Counted from the stretch's first letter, positions 47,235 to 57,212 are shown. The stretch: DNA of 64,000 nt from Desulfomarina profundi (GCF_019703855.1 NZ_AP024086.1:124001-188000); one strand, 5' to 3'. Numbers and translations: made by a program. The notes: a model not told the origin generated them from the sequence alone.

Positions 47235-47425
47235 GGTGAGTTGGTGCCTGTCCATAAATGGTTGGAGCACGTGTGAAAAATGACAAACTTGTAATAAAAA
47301 TTGATTTTTCTTGCAGAAACTGTCAAAAATGTTATGTAATGGTAAATATTTTTTGACTCGGATGCCGGGCCGTTCCTTATATGGGGTTCAGGCAAAATCT
47401 TATCGAACACAAGGAGGCTGTGAAA

Positions 47426-48754
47426 ATGACTAGGGAAGAAATAATGCAGACAATTGAAGATGAGAATATTCAGTATTTTCGCCTTCAGTTTGTGGATATT
47501 CTGGGCTTTATGAAGAATGTAGCAATTCCGAAAAGCCAGATAGGCAAAGCCCTTGACGGGGATATGATGTTTGACGGTTCCTCCATTGACGGATTTGTCC
47601 GCATCAACGAGTCGGACATGTATCTCAAACCTGATTATAACACTTTTACCGTACTTCCCTGGCGGAACAGGGATGGTGTGGCTGCCGCTCGTATAATCTG
47701 TGATGTTTATAAGTCTGACGGTACTCCTTTTGGTGGATGTCCCAGGGTCAATCTCAAGCGTGTTCTGGCTGAGGCCAGAGAAATGGGATATACCATGAAC
47801 GTGGGAACAGAAGCGGAATTTTTCCTCTTTGAAAGGGATGAGGATGGGGCGCCCACAACCATAACAAACGATGTCGCCGGTTATTTTTCACTGGATCCTG
47901 AGGATATGGCCAATGATTGCCGCCGTGAAATCATCGAGACCCTTGAAGCCATGAACTTTGAGATTGAGGCATCCCATCACGAGGTTGCCGAGGGACAGCA
48001 TGAGATCAATTTCAAATATGCTGATGCCCTTGAGGCAGCGGACAATACAGTCACATTCAAATGGGTTGTCAAGTCAATCGCTGCCAAATATGGTCTGCAC
48101 GCGACCTTTATGCCTAAGCCTATCTTTGGTATTAATGGTTCGGGTATGCATACCAACCAGTCCCTTTTTAACCTTGATGGCACCAACGCCTTTTTTGACG
48201 AGAGCGATGAACTGCAGCTTTCCAAAGTTGCCTATTCCTATATAGCCGGCTCCCTGAAAAATGCCCGTGGTTTTGCTGCGGTGACTAATCCCCTGGTCAA
48301 TTCCTATAAACGCCTTGTTCCCGGGTATGAGGCACCGGTTTATGCCGCATGGTCTGCTTCCAACCGTTCAGCACTTATCAGGATCCCGGCTGCCCGTGGT
48401 CTTTCTACCCGTACCGAGATTCGTTGCCCGGATCCGAGCTGCAACCCCTACCTTGCCCTGGCGATGATGCTTAACTCCGGGTTGGACGGGGTTAAAAACA
48501 ACCTGACGCCACCTGCAGAAGTTGCAAAGGATATCTTCAAAATGAGTGGAGCCGAGATGGAAGAGGAAGGCATCAAGGTTATGCCTGCCAGTCTCAAGGA
48601 AGCTCTTGAAGAATTGAAAACGAATCCTATTGCCAGAGAAACCCTTGGGGATCATATCTTTGAAAAATATATCGAAGCCAAGGAAAAGGAATGGGACAGC
48701 TTCAGAACAGCAGTGACCGATTGGGAACTGGATGAATACCTCACTATTTATTAA
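47426..48754 (+). CDS. glnA: Glutamine synthetase type I, alpha-like
   Basis: A 442-residue GS. I chose the ATG at 47426 with AAGGAGG 8 bases upstream. It has [19 protein letters not shown], in which the Arg after GFV corresponds to the glutamine-feedback Arg of Bacillus-type GSI-alpha. Also present are [35 protein letters not shown], the [13 protein letters not shown] Arg loop and [20 protein letters not shown]. The length and this Arg point to the alpha type, which is controlled by feedback and not by adenylylation, although GlnD/P-II lie just upstream. A terminator follows. Confidence 0.95.
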   Translation: MTREEIMQTIEDENIQYFRLQFVDILGFMKNVAIPKSQIGKALDGDMMFDGSSIDGFVRINESDMYLKPDYNTFTVLPWRNRDGVAAARIICDVYKSDGTPFGGCPRVNLKRVLAEAREMGYTMNVGTEAEFFLFERDEDGAPTTITNDVAGYFSLDPEDMANDCRREIIETLEAMNFEIEASHHEVAEGQHEINFKYADALEAADNTVTFKWVVKSIAAKYGLHATFMPKPIFGINGSGMHTNQSLFNLDGTNAFFDESDELQLSKVAYSYIAGSLKNARGFAAVTNPLVNSYKRLVPGYEAPVYAAWSASNRSALIRIPAARGLSTRTEIRCPDPSCNPYLALAMMLNSGLDGVKNNLTPPAEVAKDIFKMSGAEMEEEGIKVMPASLKEALEELKTNPIARETLGDHIFEKYIEAKEKEWDSFRTAVTDWELDEYLTIY

Positions 48755-48778
48755 TTCCTGACCGGATGCTCGTAATCG

Positions 48779-48812
48779 GCCCCTGCACTTCGCCACAGTG
48801 CAGGGGCTTTTT
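48779..48812 (+). terminator. Rho-independent terminator of glnA
   Basis: An 11-bp GC-rich stem (GCCCCTGCACT with AGTGCAGGGGC) and a 7-base loop, followed by TTTTT, 24 bases after the glnA stop. Confidence 0.92.
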
Positions 48813-48939
48813 CTGTTTTGGGGGTTCGGGTATAACAATTCTTGCCAATTTTTTTAATTAAAAGTAGTGTCTGTTTCCAGGATACCTTGAATCCGTAGTG
48901 GATTCAGGGGGTGAATTTTGATGATATTGACCAGGGATA

Positions 48940-49419
48940 TTGACTGGAGTGAAAAAAAAGAAGGCAAGATCGCTTGCGGGGTTGCTTCCTGAGCTTGTAC
49001 GGGAGCAGGGATGGGAAAAACAGCTGGATTTGTATTCAATTTTTCCACGCTGGCGGGAACTCGTGGGTCAGGAAATTTATACATATGTCCGTCCTCTTAA
49101 AATTGTGCGGAATGTACTCTGGATTGAAGTAGAAAATTCATCCTGGCTGCAGCAGATGCAGTTTGAAAAGATGCAGCTTCTGGACGTGTTGAATCAGGCT
49201 CTTCGTCTGAACCGTCTTGACGATATTAAAATGGTTCTTCCTGTTGGAGAGAAGAGTGATGAGAAAACATCGATACAATCTGTAACATTTGTCAAACCCG
49301 ACAAGGAAGAAGTGGCGGCGTTCGAGCGGCAGGTCAGCATTATTGCAGACGAAAAATGTCGAGACGCCCTGATGCAGTTCTGGTATCTTTCCCGGGCATG
49401 CAGAATTAAAGAAAAATGA
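48940..49419 (+). CDS. DUF721/DciA-like protein
   Basis: A 159-residue basic protein. Residues 10-100 match the DUF721 pattern: SLAGLLPELVREQGWEKQLDLYSIFPRWRELVGQEIYTYVRP, given here only as key residues Leu-Leu, the W near 24 and the Trp-Arg-Glu-Leu-Val-Gly core, then LWIEVENSSWLQQMQFEK. The family includes DciA, a loader of the replicative helicase. It has an unusual C-terminal extension of about 60 residues. The start is TTG 48940 after CAGGG, or GTG 48949. It lies 28 bases before the CysK-CysRS fusion gene, probably the same transcript. Confidence 0.75.
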   Translation: MTGVKKKKARSLAGLLPELVREQGWEKQLDLYSIFPRWRELVGQEIYTYVRPLKIVRNVLWIEVENSSWLQQMQFEKMQLLDVLNQALRLNRLDDIKMVLPVGEKSDEKTSIQSVTFVKPDKEEVAAFERQVSIIADEKCRDALMQFWYLSRACRIKEK

Positions 49420-49447
49420 AAACAAGTAGCCTTCAAAGAAATAGAAT

Positions 49448-51781
49448 ATGTTACACGATAATATTTTAAGCGCTATCGGCTATACGCCCCTCGTAAGAAT
49501 CAATAGACTTTTTAAAGATGATTCCGTACAGATATATGGAAAGTTGGAGTCCTGCAATCCAGGTGGTTCCGTGAAGGAACGGATTTCGCTTTCCATGATT
49601 GAAGCGGGAGAAAAAAGCGGCGAGCTGACAAAAGATAAAATCGTGCTGGAGGCTACCAGCGGCAATACGGGTATCGGTCTGGCTATGGTCTGTGCCGCTA
49701 AAGGTTACAGGTGTACCCTTGTCATGCCCGAGTCCGCTTCCATCGAGCGGCGAAAAATAATGCAGGCCTACGGTGCTGAAATTCTGCTCACTCCAGCTAA
49801 AAGGGCAACTGACGGTGCTATTGAAAAGGCCTACGGCATGGCACGGGAATACCCGGAGCGATACTTTCTCGCTGACCAGTTCAATAACGAGGCCAACTGG
49901 CGTGCCCATTATGACCGGACTGCACCGGAAATATGGGAACAGACGGAAGGCAGGGTGACTCATCTTGTGGCGACACTCGGGACATCCGGAACCGTCATGG
50001 GGCTCTGCGCCTGGTTTAACGAGTTTCAGCCCCATGTGAAGGTCATCGCTGTTGAACCGCATCTTGGTCACAAGATTCAGGGACTGAAAAATATGAAGGA
50101 GTCCTATCGTCCCGGTATTTTTGATAAAAATATTCCGTCTGAAGTGGTGTCTGTAGATGATGAACCATCCTTTGCCATGGCCAGGAGTCTTGCTAAAGAG
50201 GAAGGTCTGCTTGTGGGGATGAGCAGTGGAGCGGCTATGTCTGCTGCCATTCATTATGCTGAAAAACTGAATAAAGGTCTGGTCGTTGTTATGCTGCCGG
50301 ACGGTGGTGAGAGATATCTCAGCACACCTCTTTTTTCCATTGAAAAGAAAGAAAAAAAAGAGGATCAACTGCTTTTCTACAATACGATGAGCAAGAAAAA
50401 GGAACCCTTTGTCCCTCTCCAGAAGGGCAGAGCCACTTTTTATTCATGCGGCCCTACTGCTTACGAATTTGCCGACCTCCAGATATGTAGACGCTTCGTG
50501 GTGGCAGACCTTATTACCAGAACTTTGGAGGAAAAAGGGTTTACGGTGGATTCCTATATGAATTTCACCGATATTGATGACCGGACAATTGAAGGCGCGG
50601 AAAAGGCGGGACAACCCCTCAAAGAATTCACTGATCGCTATATAGCCAGTTTTCTGGAGGATATTGAAACTCTGGGAGTTAAGCCGGCAAAAGATTACCC
50701 GAAGGCCTCCGAATATATCGGCAACATGATCGAGATGTCCCATGAGCTGATTCACAAGGGGTATGCTTATGAAAAACACGGTTCCATCTATTTCGATATT
50801 TCCAAATTCAAAAAGTACGGGCGTTTATCCGGTATCGATCTTGGAAAAATTCAACTCGGTAAAACCGTTGACCTGGATAACTACGAAAAAGATAATCCTC
50901 GGGATTTTACACTTCTCAAACGCTCAACACTGGGTGAGTTAAAAAAGGGGATCTTTTTTGAAACAGACTGGGGAAACGTGCGACCGAGCTGGCATGTGGA
51001 ATGCTCCGCCATGGCTACCACCAACCTTGGCTCGACTATGGATATTCATACATCCAGCAGAAACCTGATCTTTCCTCACCACGAAAATGAAATAGCCATT
51101 GCCGAGGCACTGACCGGAAAACCCCTGGCCAATTACTGGCTCCATTCGGAAATGGTTGTGGTTGATTCGAAGAACATGTCAAGGGAGGCCGGTAACAGAG
51201 TAACCTTGCGGGATCTGCTGGCACGCGGATACAGTGGACGGGAAGTGCGCTTCATGCTGCTTTCAGTTCACTATCGGAAGCCGATTAATTTTTCCTTGAA
51301 ACGCCTTGAATCAGTGCGGACGGCATTACGGCGTCTTGATGAATTCACCTGCAAACTGCACTGTCTTCCTCCTGGAATGCCCCATCCCGAGGTAACTGCT
51401 TATGTCTCGACCATGGAAAAACAGTTCTTCCGGGCTATGGATGATGACTTGAATGTTTCAAAGGGGATGAGTGGTATCTATACCTTTATCAAAAAACTCA
51501 ATCCCATTCTCCAGGTGAATCATCTGGATCAGGACCAGAGAAACTATATTCTTGAGACTCTGGAGAAGATTAATCGGGTTCTCAATATCTTCAGACTGGA
51601 AGGCTGTCCACTGGCACCTGATGTCAATGCCCTGATAAAGTTGAGGGAAGAGGCCCGCCTGAAAAAGGACTGGCTGGCGGCGGATGCCGCAAGGGATGAA
51701 CTGGCACGGAAAGGAATCACTGTTATTGATACGGAAAACGGCCCGATCTGGAAACGGATCTGCGAAGGGAAACTGAACTGA
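49448..51781 (+). CDS. Cysteine synthase fused to a cysteinyl-tRNA-synthetase-like domain lacking HIGH and KMSKS
   Basis: A 777-residue fusion. Residues 1-298 are a PLP cysteine synthase: Lys43 in NPGGSVKERI, TSGNTGIGLAM, TLGTSGTVMG and GMSSGAAMSAA, all normal. After a charged linker (SIEKKEKKEDQ), residues 308-777 align with CysRS from end to end. The zinc ligands are kept (Cys334, Cys519, His544, Glu548) as is FPHHENEIA. But HIGH (expected at 343-346) is DLQI, KMSKS (576-580) is NMSRE, and the GGGSD loop is TSSRN. These are the ATP and adenylate-handling motifs, so ordinary aminoacylation is doubtful. It may use cysteine made by the first half in another reaction, or be regulatory. The frame is intact and well conserved elsewhere, so it is not simply a decayed gene. 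Confidence 0.85.
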   Translation: MLHDNILSAIGYTPLVRINRLFKDDSVQIYGKLESCNPGGSVKERISLSMIEAGEKSGELTKDKIVLEATSGNTGIGLAMVCAAKGYRCTLVMPESASIERRKIMQAYGAEILLTPAKRATDGAIEKAYGMAREYPERYFLADQFNNEANWRAHYDRTAPEIWEQTEGRVTHLVATLGTSGTVMGLCAWFNEFQPHVKVIAVEPHLGHKIQGLKNMKESYRPGIFDKNIPSEVVSVDDEPSFAMARSLAKEEGLLVGMSSGAAMSAAIHYAEKLNKGLVVVMLPDGGERYLSTPLFSIEKKEKKEDQLLFYNTMSKKKEPFVPLQKGRATFYSCGPTAYEFADLQICRRFVVADLITRTLEEKGFTVDSYMNFTDIDDRTIEGAEKAGQPLKEFTDRYIASFLEDIETLGVKPAKDYPKASEYIGNMIEMSHELIHKGYAYEKHGSIYFDISKFKKYGRLSGIDLGKIQLGKTVDLDNYEKDNPRDFTLLKRSTLGELKKGIFFETDWGNVRPSWHVECSAMATTNLGSTMDIHTSSRNLIFPHHENEIAIAEALTGKPLANYWLHSEMVVVDSKNMSREAGNRVTLRDLLARGYSGREVRFMLLSVHYRKPINFSLKRLESVRTALRRLDEFTCKLHCLPPGMPHPEVTAYVSTMEKQFFRAMDDDLNVSKGMSGIYTFIKKLNPILQVNHLDQDQRNYILETLEKINRVLNIFRLEGCPLAPDVNALIKLREEARLKKDWLAADAARDELARKGITVIDTENGPIWKRICEGKLN

Positions 51782-51874
51782 CTCCAGGTAAGAATGGTGT
51801 TGCATTTTGTTCTACGTTGGTTATAGTACCGTCCGTATTTATGCACGGTTTCTCAAGCTGGTTGGTAATATAGT

Positions 51875-51951
<77 letters not shown>

Positions 51952-52613
51952 AATATATCAGTCACTTAGTTGGTTTGACTAGACGGCTGTTTTTGTTTGG
52001 TCAGATGCCCGTCAGATGAGATACATGAACTTCTGTCTCTGTTTGTAGAGTAGAGGTTATTCTTTTATAGTGACATACCTCTTTACATCCTCCCATATAT
52101 CAAGACGTATACCGACCAGCTTATGCATGGCATCCTTTTTGCGAAATAGGTCACCCCTCGCGTCCAGACATTTTTTTTGGCAGAATTTTTGGCAGAAGGT
52201 TATTTGATTTGGTGCTTTGTCCTTTCCTCCCTTCCGCTTTAGCGGGAAACTAAGGGCAGATGGTAAAACAACCGACAAAGTAATTACGAAGCTCGGGCAA
52301 TGTCGCATAATGACTTCGGTTATGTTTAATGGCCTGTTGTATGAGCTGGTGGTGATGATTCATCTGAACTGGATTCAATAGAGAAACTGTGGAAGAGATG
52401 CCATTATTCATAATCGACATTATGCGGTGGAATGATTTGACACTGCTATTTGCGACTTTTCATTTTTGCAAATTAGTAGTGACAGATCATGTAACAGAAC
52501 ATTGCGTCCTCGAATAACCACTGAACTTAATTGCCGGGTGGGCCTGTAGTTTTATCTTTGCATGGCCCAGCCCTACGTTGCCAGCCGCAACAAATATTAC
52601 AACCACAACGGAA
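51952..52613. other. Region between tRNA and IS1380 element, no supported gene
   Basis: About 660 bases. A small minus-strand open frame at 52057-52308 has no recognisable domain. No integrase or second copy of the tRNA 3' end was found. It may be the decayed edge of an integrated element. Confidence 0.4.
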
Positions 52614-52634
52614 CTAGCCCGGATTTCTCATCAA

Positions 52635-52677
52635 GTCCAAAGCTGACCAGCATTTTCAGGTCTGGCCAGCTTTGGAC
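52635..52677. terminator. Hairpin inside the left end of IS1380
   Basis: A 16-bp stem with one A-C mismatch (GTCCAAAGCTGACCAG with CTGGCCAGCTTTGGAC) and an 11-base loop. It could block outside transcription entering the element. There is no clear T-tract, so factor-independent termination is uncertain. Confidence 0.5.
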
Positions 52678-52817
52678 CAGTGTCACCCTATGCAAATACC
52701 TTCCGGCTATCTGGTATTGATAATTTCTAGCTCAAAAACCTTACTCATTCGGCAAAATAAGCCAAAACCTGTGTTTCTAGACACAGCTCCGCTATGGTTT
52801 TTCACGGAGCCGGTTTT

Positions 52818-54235
52818 TTAGCCTTGCACGGGTATTCCAGCTAATCGGTAGAGAATCGTGTCCCAAAGCTCCTTATACGGATAGCCAGTTGCCAGGCTTA
52901 TCCATACTTTCCGTACCGTGATTTTGACTTTGGCCACAATTATTAATATTTTCAGTCTGATAGTATCGCATTGAGCCCTTGCCATTTCTGTCCCTGTCAG
53001 GCAGAGCTGTCGCAGTGTTTGCAACAGAATGTATGCGATTGACGAGAAGTAGAGGCGTATTTGATTGCTCCTCATTTTACTGGTGCTGGTCCGCGCGGCA
53101 AAGAGCATTAACTGCTGCTCTTTGATTCGATTCTCCATGTCTCCCCGCGCACAGTATATCTGCTCATATAAAACCTTCGCGTCGTACTGTGACTCTGGCA
53201 GCGATGTAACAATAAACCGAGGATTTTCGCCTTTTGGCAAATACTCAGCTTTACCAATAACTCTCCGATACCAGCGCCAGGTATTCAAGGTCCTGCAACA
53301 AAAATCCTTGAAGACATGCGATGAATTACCACTGCATTGGAACAGAGCTTTGACCAAGGCCATTTCTTCTTCTATCTCGGCCTTCAATCGGCTGTTTTTT
53401 TTGCGACACCAAGAACGAAATCGACATCATTGTCTTCGCACCAACTCATCAGTTCTTCACGGCAAAAACCACTATCACCTCGAACAACTATTTGGGTATT
53501 CGGCCACCTGTTACGAATACGTTCAACAATCGGTGCCAACTCTTCCACTGTCCTGGAAGCTGCATCATTATCTGCCGTGCGCAGTCGGGCACAGAGCAAG
53601 TGCTCACCACAGAAAATGTAGAGAGGTAAACAGCAGTATGTCTTGTAGTAACCATGGAAGAACCGTCCCTCCTGATTGCCGTGCAATGGGTCGTCAGTTG
53701 CGTCAACATCGAGGATGATCTGCGGTGGCGCTATTGGCGTTGACTCGAGAAAAATATCAACCAACAGATTGTCTACTTTCTCTTCATCAAGCCCTATCTT
53801 CTTGTACATGCTACCTGAAAGATCACCCTGAGCTGATAGCTCAAGACGATTGAGCGTACTCTTTTGGGCGAGTGGTTTCCCTTTATCTTTTAATGACTTA
53901 CGATCATTGCCTGTGGGATCACTTTTGCCAACAGCTACCGCCAGCATTTGATCTTTTGACAGCTCGTCATGATCATTAAGATCCTCATACCCCAGAGCAA
54001 GACCAAACACCCGTTGAGATACCAGCGAAACAACATCATGTTCTATTCGCCTTGGATCACGGAAATCTGTAAAACACTCTGCAAATCGCCTGACAATTGC
54101 TGTACGCTTTTCAACCTCGCGAAGAAGCAGAGCCCCTCCATCGGAACTGATTGAACCCCCATCGAAATCTGCTCTGATTTCTCGTTTTCCCAGCGCTTGA
54201 AATCTGCTTTTAATTTGAGTACACTCTGTTTTCAT
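52818..54235 (-). pseudogene. IS1380-family transposase, frame broken at an A8 run
   Basis: About 472 residues overall. The first part (ATG 54235) has ADFDGGSISSDGGALLLREVE, LDVDATDDPLHGNQEG (catalytic Asp) and VVRGDSGFCREELM (second Asp). It stops at 53384 after VAKKTAD. The second part, in the -1 frame, continues from NSRLKAEIEEEMALVKAL through VTSLPESQYDAKVLYEQIYCARGDMENRIKE-type residues, holding the final Glu. The switch point is an A8 run (plus-strand T8, 53395-53402) that reads A-AAA-AAA in the first frame, a possible slippery heptamer. Without evidence for programmed shifting in this family, an indel is more likely. Confidence 0.75.
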
Positions 54236-54489
54236 AGGCTATTTTTGTTGTTTGAGTTATCGTTCTGGAATAACGACAATATTACAACATTTATAGCCTA
54301 TTTTCTTTATTTTAATGAGAAATCCGGGCTAGAGTGAAACGAAAGGCGAGCGTTAGCGGAGGGCTTGCCCCGAGGATCTTTATTTACCAGAGAGGAAAAG
54401 AAATCAAAAATAACATATGAGTCATTATGCTGGAATAAACTTTTGAAAGAATTTTATTCTGCAACCCTAAATCTAATTTAATTACGTCT

Positions 54490-55560
54490 TTGGTTATAAA
54501 AGTGTACATTATTCTCCTTCTAATTGTGTTCTTCTTTTTTTGGTACGTAAAAAACGTCATCAAAGAGGAAGAAAGAATCCATAAAGAAATAATTCTAAAA
54601 AGGCAACGAGAAGAAGCTAGATTAAGAGCGATCAGATTGTCAAATGTCGACAATCTGAGTGGTCTTGAGTTTGAAAAATATATTGCATGGCTTCTTGGTC
54701 GAAAAGGATACCAAGAAGTAGAGATTACAAAGGGATCCGGTGATTTTGGTGTGGATATCGTTGCCTCATTTGGAGGTAGTAAATATGCAATTCAAGTAAA
54801 GCGCTACTCATCAAACGTATCAAGAAGAGCTGTAAGTGATGCGGTTGCGGGTAAAGGCCATTACTTTTGCTCAGAGGCCATGGTTATTACCAACAGTCAC
54901 TTTACCAAGCAAGCAAAAATTTTTGCGGAGAGTGTGAATTGTGTACTGGTAGATCGAGACATCCTCATTTCATGGATTATGGAATGTTACTCTGAAGACA
55001 GGAATTATATTGAGCCAATTGGAGCGATAAATACTACCATTCCTGATGATGTGATGGAGCAAATATGCAAATATGCCAAAGAAACTTGGCCAGACTCCAT
55101 ACACTTGCAACAAACCGATATTGAGATCAATGTTGAAGCCTATAATAAAATTAGTAGGATTAAAGATCGAGGGAATAATAAAATTCCTAAAAAGGTCTGG
55201 AATTTTATTATTCAAAGTGCAAAGGAGGATTCCCATGGGGATTTCAGCATTGAATTAGAAAACCTACAAAACAACATTAAGTGGTGGGAAAATGAACTAA
55301 ATCTAAAAGAAGCTCCTCAGTCAGTCATTAATAATATTTTCAATTACTTTTATGACGACAAATACGAGACACTTTTTAGTAAAAGATATTCTATTGAGCG
55401 TGAGGCAGAAGGTTATCATTTATTGAAAGAATTAAAAAAGAGCAGAAGTCTTCCCAGAATCGAATTTAACAAATTATATGCTAAAGCACAAAGAGAAAAC
55501 CCAAAATCTTACAGAGGTACCTACAACGACTTGAAGACATCACTTGACAATTATAAATAA
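54490..55560 (+). CDS. Membrane-anchored Mrr-type restriction endonuclease-like protein
   Basis: About 356 residues. An N-terminal membrane helix (residues 4-20) and a charged coiled coil (21-48) precede a PD-(D/E)XK nuclease domain of the Mrr_cat type. Key residues: Glu60 in LSGLEFEKYIA, Asp89 in GSGDFGVDIVA, and the QVK site (Gln102, Lys104) in AIQVKRYSSNV. The next 40 residues (VSDAVAGKGHYFCSEAMVITNS) complete the fold. The C-terminal 190 residues are unrecognised and helical. It may cut foreign or modified DNA at the membrane. It sits between two IS elements in the island, an expected place for defence genes. The start is TTG 54490; GTG 54502 is an alternative. Confidence 0.75.
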   Translation: MVIKVYIILLLIVFFFFWYVKNVIKEEERIHKEIILKRQREEARLRAIRLSNVDNLSGLEFEKYIAWLLGRKGYQEVEITKGSGDFGVDIVASFGGSKYAIQVKRYSSNVSRRAVSDAVAGKGHYFCSEAMVITNSHFTKQAKIFAESVNCVLVDRDILISWIMECYSEDRNYIEPIGAINTTIPDDVMEQICKYAKETWPDSIHLQQTDIEINVEAYNKISRIKDRGNNKIPKKVWNFIIQSAKEDSHGDFSIELENLQNNIKWWENELNLKEAPQSVINNIFNYFYDDKYETLFSKRYSIEREAEGYHLLKELKKSRSLPRIEFNKLYAKAQRENPKSYRGTYNDLKTSLDNYK

Positions 55561-55565
55561 ATTAT

Positions 55566-56889
55566 AGGGTTCTTTGCAAAATAGCCGAATAAAATCATTG
55601 TAGCCTTTAGAAACCATGGCAAGAATATAGAAATTAATGTATATTTACAGCATGTTACATAACGGGACTGCTCTAGATTACTCTCTAAGAGGTGAGGCTA
55701 TGAATCAACCAGGATTATTTGACTACAGCAAGCGCCTTGCACGTATTGATAACGTTGGCGATCCTCTTGCAAAACTCAACGAAGTAATCGACTGGGAGCA
55801 GTTCAGAAAGTTAATTGACCTGTCGAGAGAAAAGCCGAGAAAATCTCCTGCTGGTGCAAAGGGTTATGATTCAATTTTAATGTTCAAAGTTCTGATAATT
55901 CAGGCTCTGTACAACCTTTCTGACGAGAAACTTGAATTTCAAATTCTTGACCGTTACTCGTTTTCGCGATTCCTTGGTATCCGTGAAGGCGATAAGGTAC
56001 CAGATTCTACCACCATATTTCGTTTCAGGGAAGAGTTGGCGAAATCAAACATTATCGAAATCTTGTTTACTCAATTTGACCAGTTTCTCCGTGACAACGG
56101 GTTTCGTGCACAGAAAGGTCAGATTGTAGGTGCCAGTATTGTCCGTGTGCCGATTCAAAGAAATACTCGAGATGAAAATAAAGAGATTAAGGCTGGCAAA
56201 AAGATAAAGTCGTGGAGTACGGCCAAAAAGAATCAAAAAGATATTGATGTCCGGTGGACGAAGAAAAACGGTAAATCATATTTTGGCTACAAAAATCATA
56301 TCAGTGTAGATGTTGGTTACAAGTTTATCCGGAGCTATGAGGTTACCGATGCAAGTGTTCATGACAGCCGGGTTTTTACTGACCTTCTTGATCCGTGTAA
56401 CACAAGCAGGGACGTGTGGGCGGATTCAGCTTATCGTTCTGAAGAATCTCTAACCGAGTTGAAAATACAAGGTTTTCGTGAGCACATTCAGCGCAAAGGT
56501 TCGCGAAAGAAAAAGCTCACCAAAAGAGAACAGCAAGGGAACAGAACCCGATCACGTATTCGCAGTCGAGTTGAGCATATCTTCGGCGTTCAAGCTATGC
56601 GTACAGGAGGAACGCTCTTGCGGGGGATAGGTTTTATTCGAATAATAGCGAAAATTGGTTTGAGAAATATGGCGTTTAATCTTACTCGGTATGTTCAACT
56701 TGTGACTACTTGATGGGGGTAGTCTACTCTGTTTGAAGAAGAACAGAGCAAGCCAGCGAAAAGCTGGTTCAAATGAGAGCATTACAGGCTCATTTGGCAT
56801 CCAGGAATGTACGTTCATTCTCTGCGAGTGGGAATATTTACTATGTGGTGAAATTTCTTGAGCTGAATCTTAATTTTTCAAAGTAGCCT
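55566..56889 (+). mobile_element. IS5-family insertion sequence
   Basis: About 1320 bp. The left end AGGGTTCTTTGCAAAAT and the right end read inward AGGCTACTTTGAAAAAT match at 14 of 17 positions. A target duplication is not evident, which suggests rearrangement or an old insertion. Confidence 0.7.
55700..56713 (+). CDS. IS5-family transposase with a substituted catalytic Asp
   Basis: About 337 residues from ATG 55700, which has GAGGTGAGG just upstream. DUF772 region (FQILDRYSFSRFLGI, PDSTTIFRFREEL) then the DDE domain. The first catalytic Asp, normally in VDAS/VDAT, is Gly144 here (IVGASIVRVP, codon GGT). The second Asp (VWADSAYRS) and Glu (RSRVEHIFG) remain. The protein is probably inactive for transposition. 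The frame is otherwise whole. Confidence 0.85.
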   Translation: MNQPGLFDYSKRLARIDNVGDPLAKLNEVIDWEQFRKLIDLSREKPRKSPAGAKGYDSILMFKVLIIQALYNLSDEKLEFQILDRYSFSRFLGIREGDKVPDSTTIFRFREELAKSNIIEILFTQFDQFLRDNGFRAQKGQIVGASIVRVPIQRNTRDENKEIKAGKKIKSWSTAKKNQKDIDVRWTKKNGKSYFGYKNHISVDVGYKFIRSYEVTDASVHDSRVFTDLLDPCNTSRDVWADSAYRSEESLTELKIQGFREHIQRKGSRKKKLTKREQQGNRTRSRIRSRVEHIFGVQAMRTGGTLLRGIGFIRIIAKIGLRNMAFNLTRYVQLVTT

Positions 56890-56951
56890 TCAGATGCTTC
56901 TATTTATGAAAGAACCACACTCGGCAAAAGACTCTTTCCGGGATTACATGA

Positions 56952-57212
56952 TTATTTGCTCAGCTCCCGAACAGCCCGCATCGATTTCAGTGATTGACCA
57001 TAGGCGCGGAAGGCAACATCCAAATAAGCCTTCTTCGCATATAACTTCTCGTATTTTTCTGCTTTTTGTAAAAACTCATTACCAACCAGATGAAGCGACA
57101 AGGCTTGTTGCAAAAGCAGTTGGCTGAGAGCGGAGTAATTACCTGCAGAAACAGCTTGTTCCAGTTCTATTAGCTGATTTTCGGCTTCGTTTATTATTGC
57201 TATTTCTTTCAT
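56952..57212 (-). CDS. Small hypothetical island protein
   Basis: 86 residues, mostly alpha-helical and charged (EAENQLIELEQAV, LQQALSLHLVGNEFLQKAEKYE). I do not recognise a named domain; it resembles small proteins encoded beside ALKHG-type proteins on mobile islands. Its start overlaps the stop of the upstream gene by 4 bases, so the two are translated together. Confidence 0.6.
   Translation of the reverse strand: MKEIAIINEAENQLIELEQAVSAGNYSALSQLLLQQALSLHLVGNEFLQKAEKYEKLYAKKAYLDVAFRAYGQSLKSMRAVRELSK

Larger units (their letters stand above)
52614..54332 (-). mobile_element. IS1380-family insertion sequence
   Basis: About 1720 bp bounded by perfect 18-bp inverted repeats, CTAGCCCGGATTTCTCAT (52614-52631) and its complement (54315-54332). 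It holds one transposase gene with a broken frame and a strong hairpin (52635-52677) just inside the left end. No clear target duplication was seen. Confidence 0.88.

Noticed and set aside
52057-52308. Small minus-strand open frame after tRNA-Arg, considered as an integrase remnant
   Set aside because: No integrase motif (no R...HxxR...Y) could be seen.
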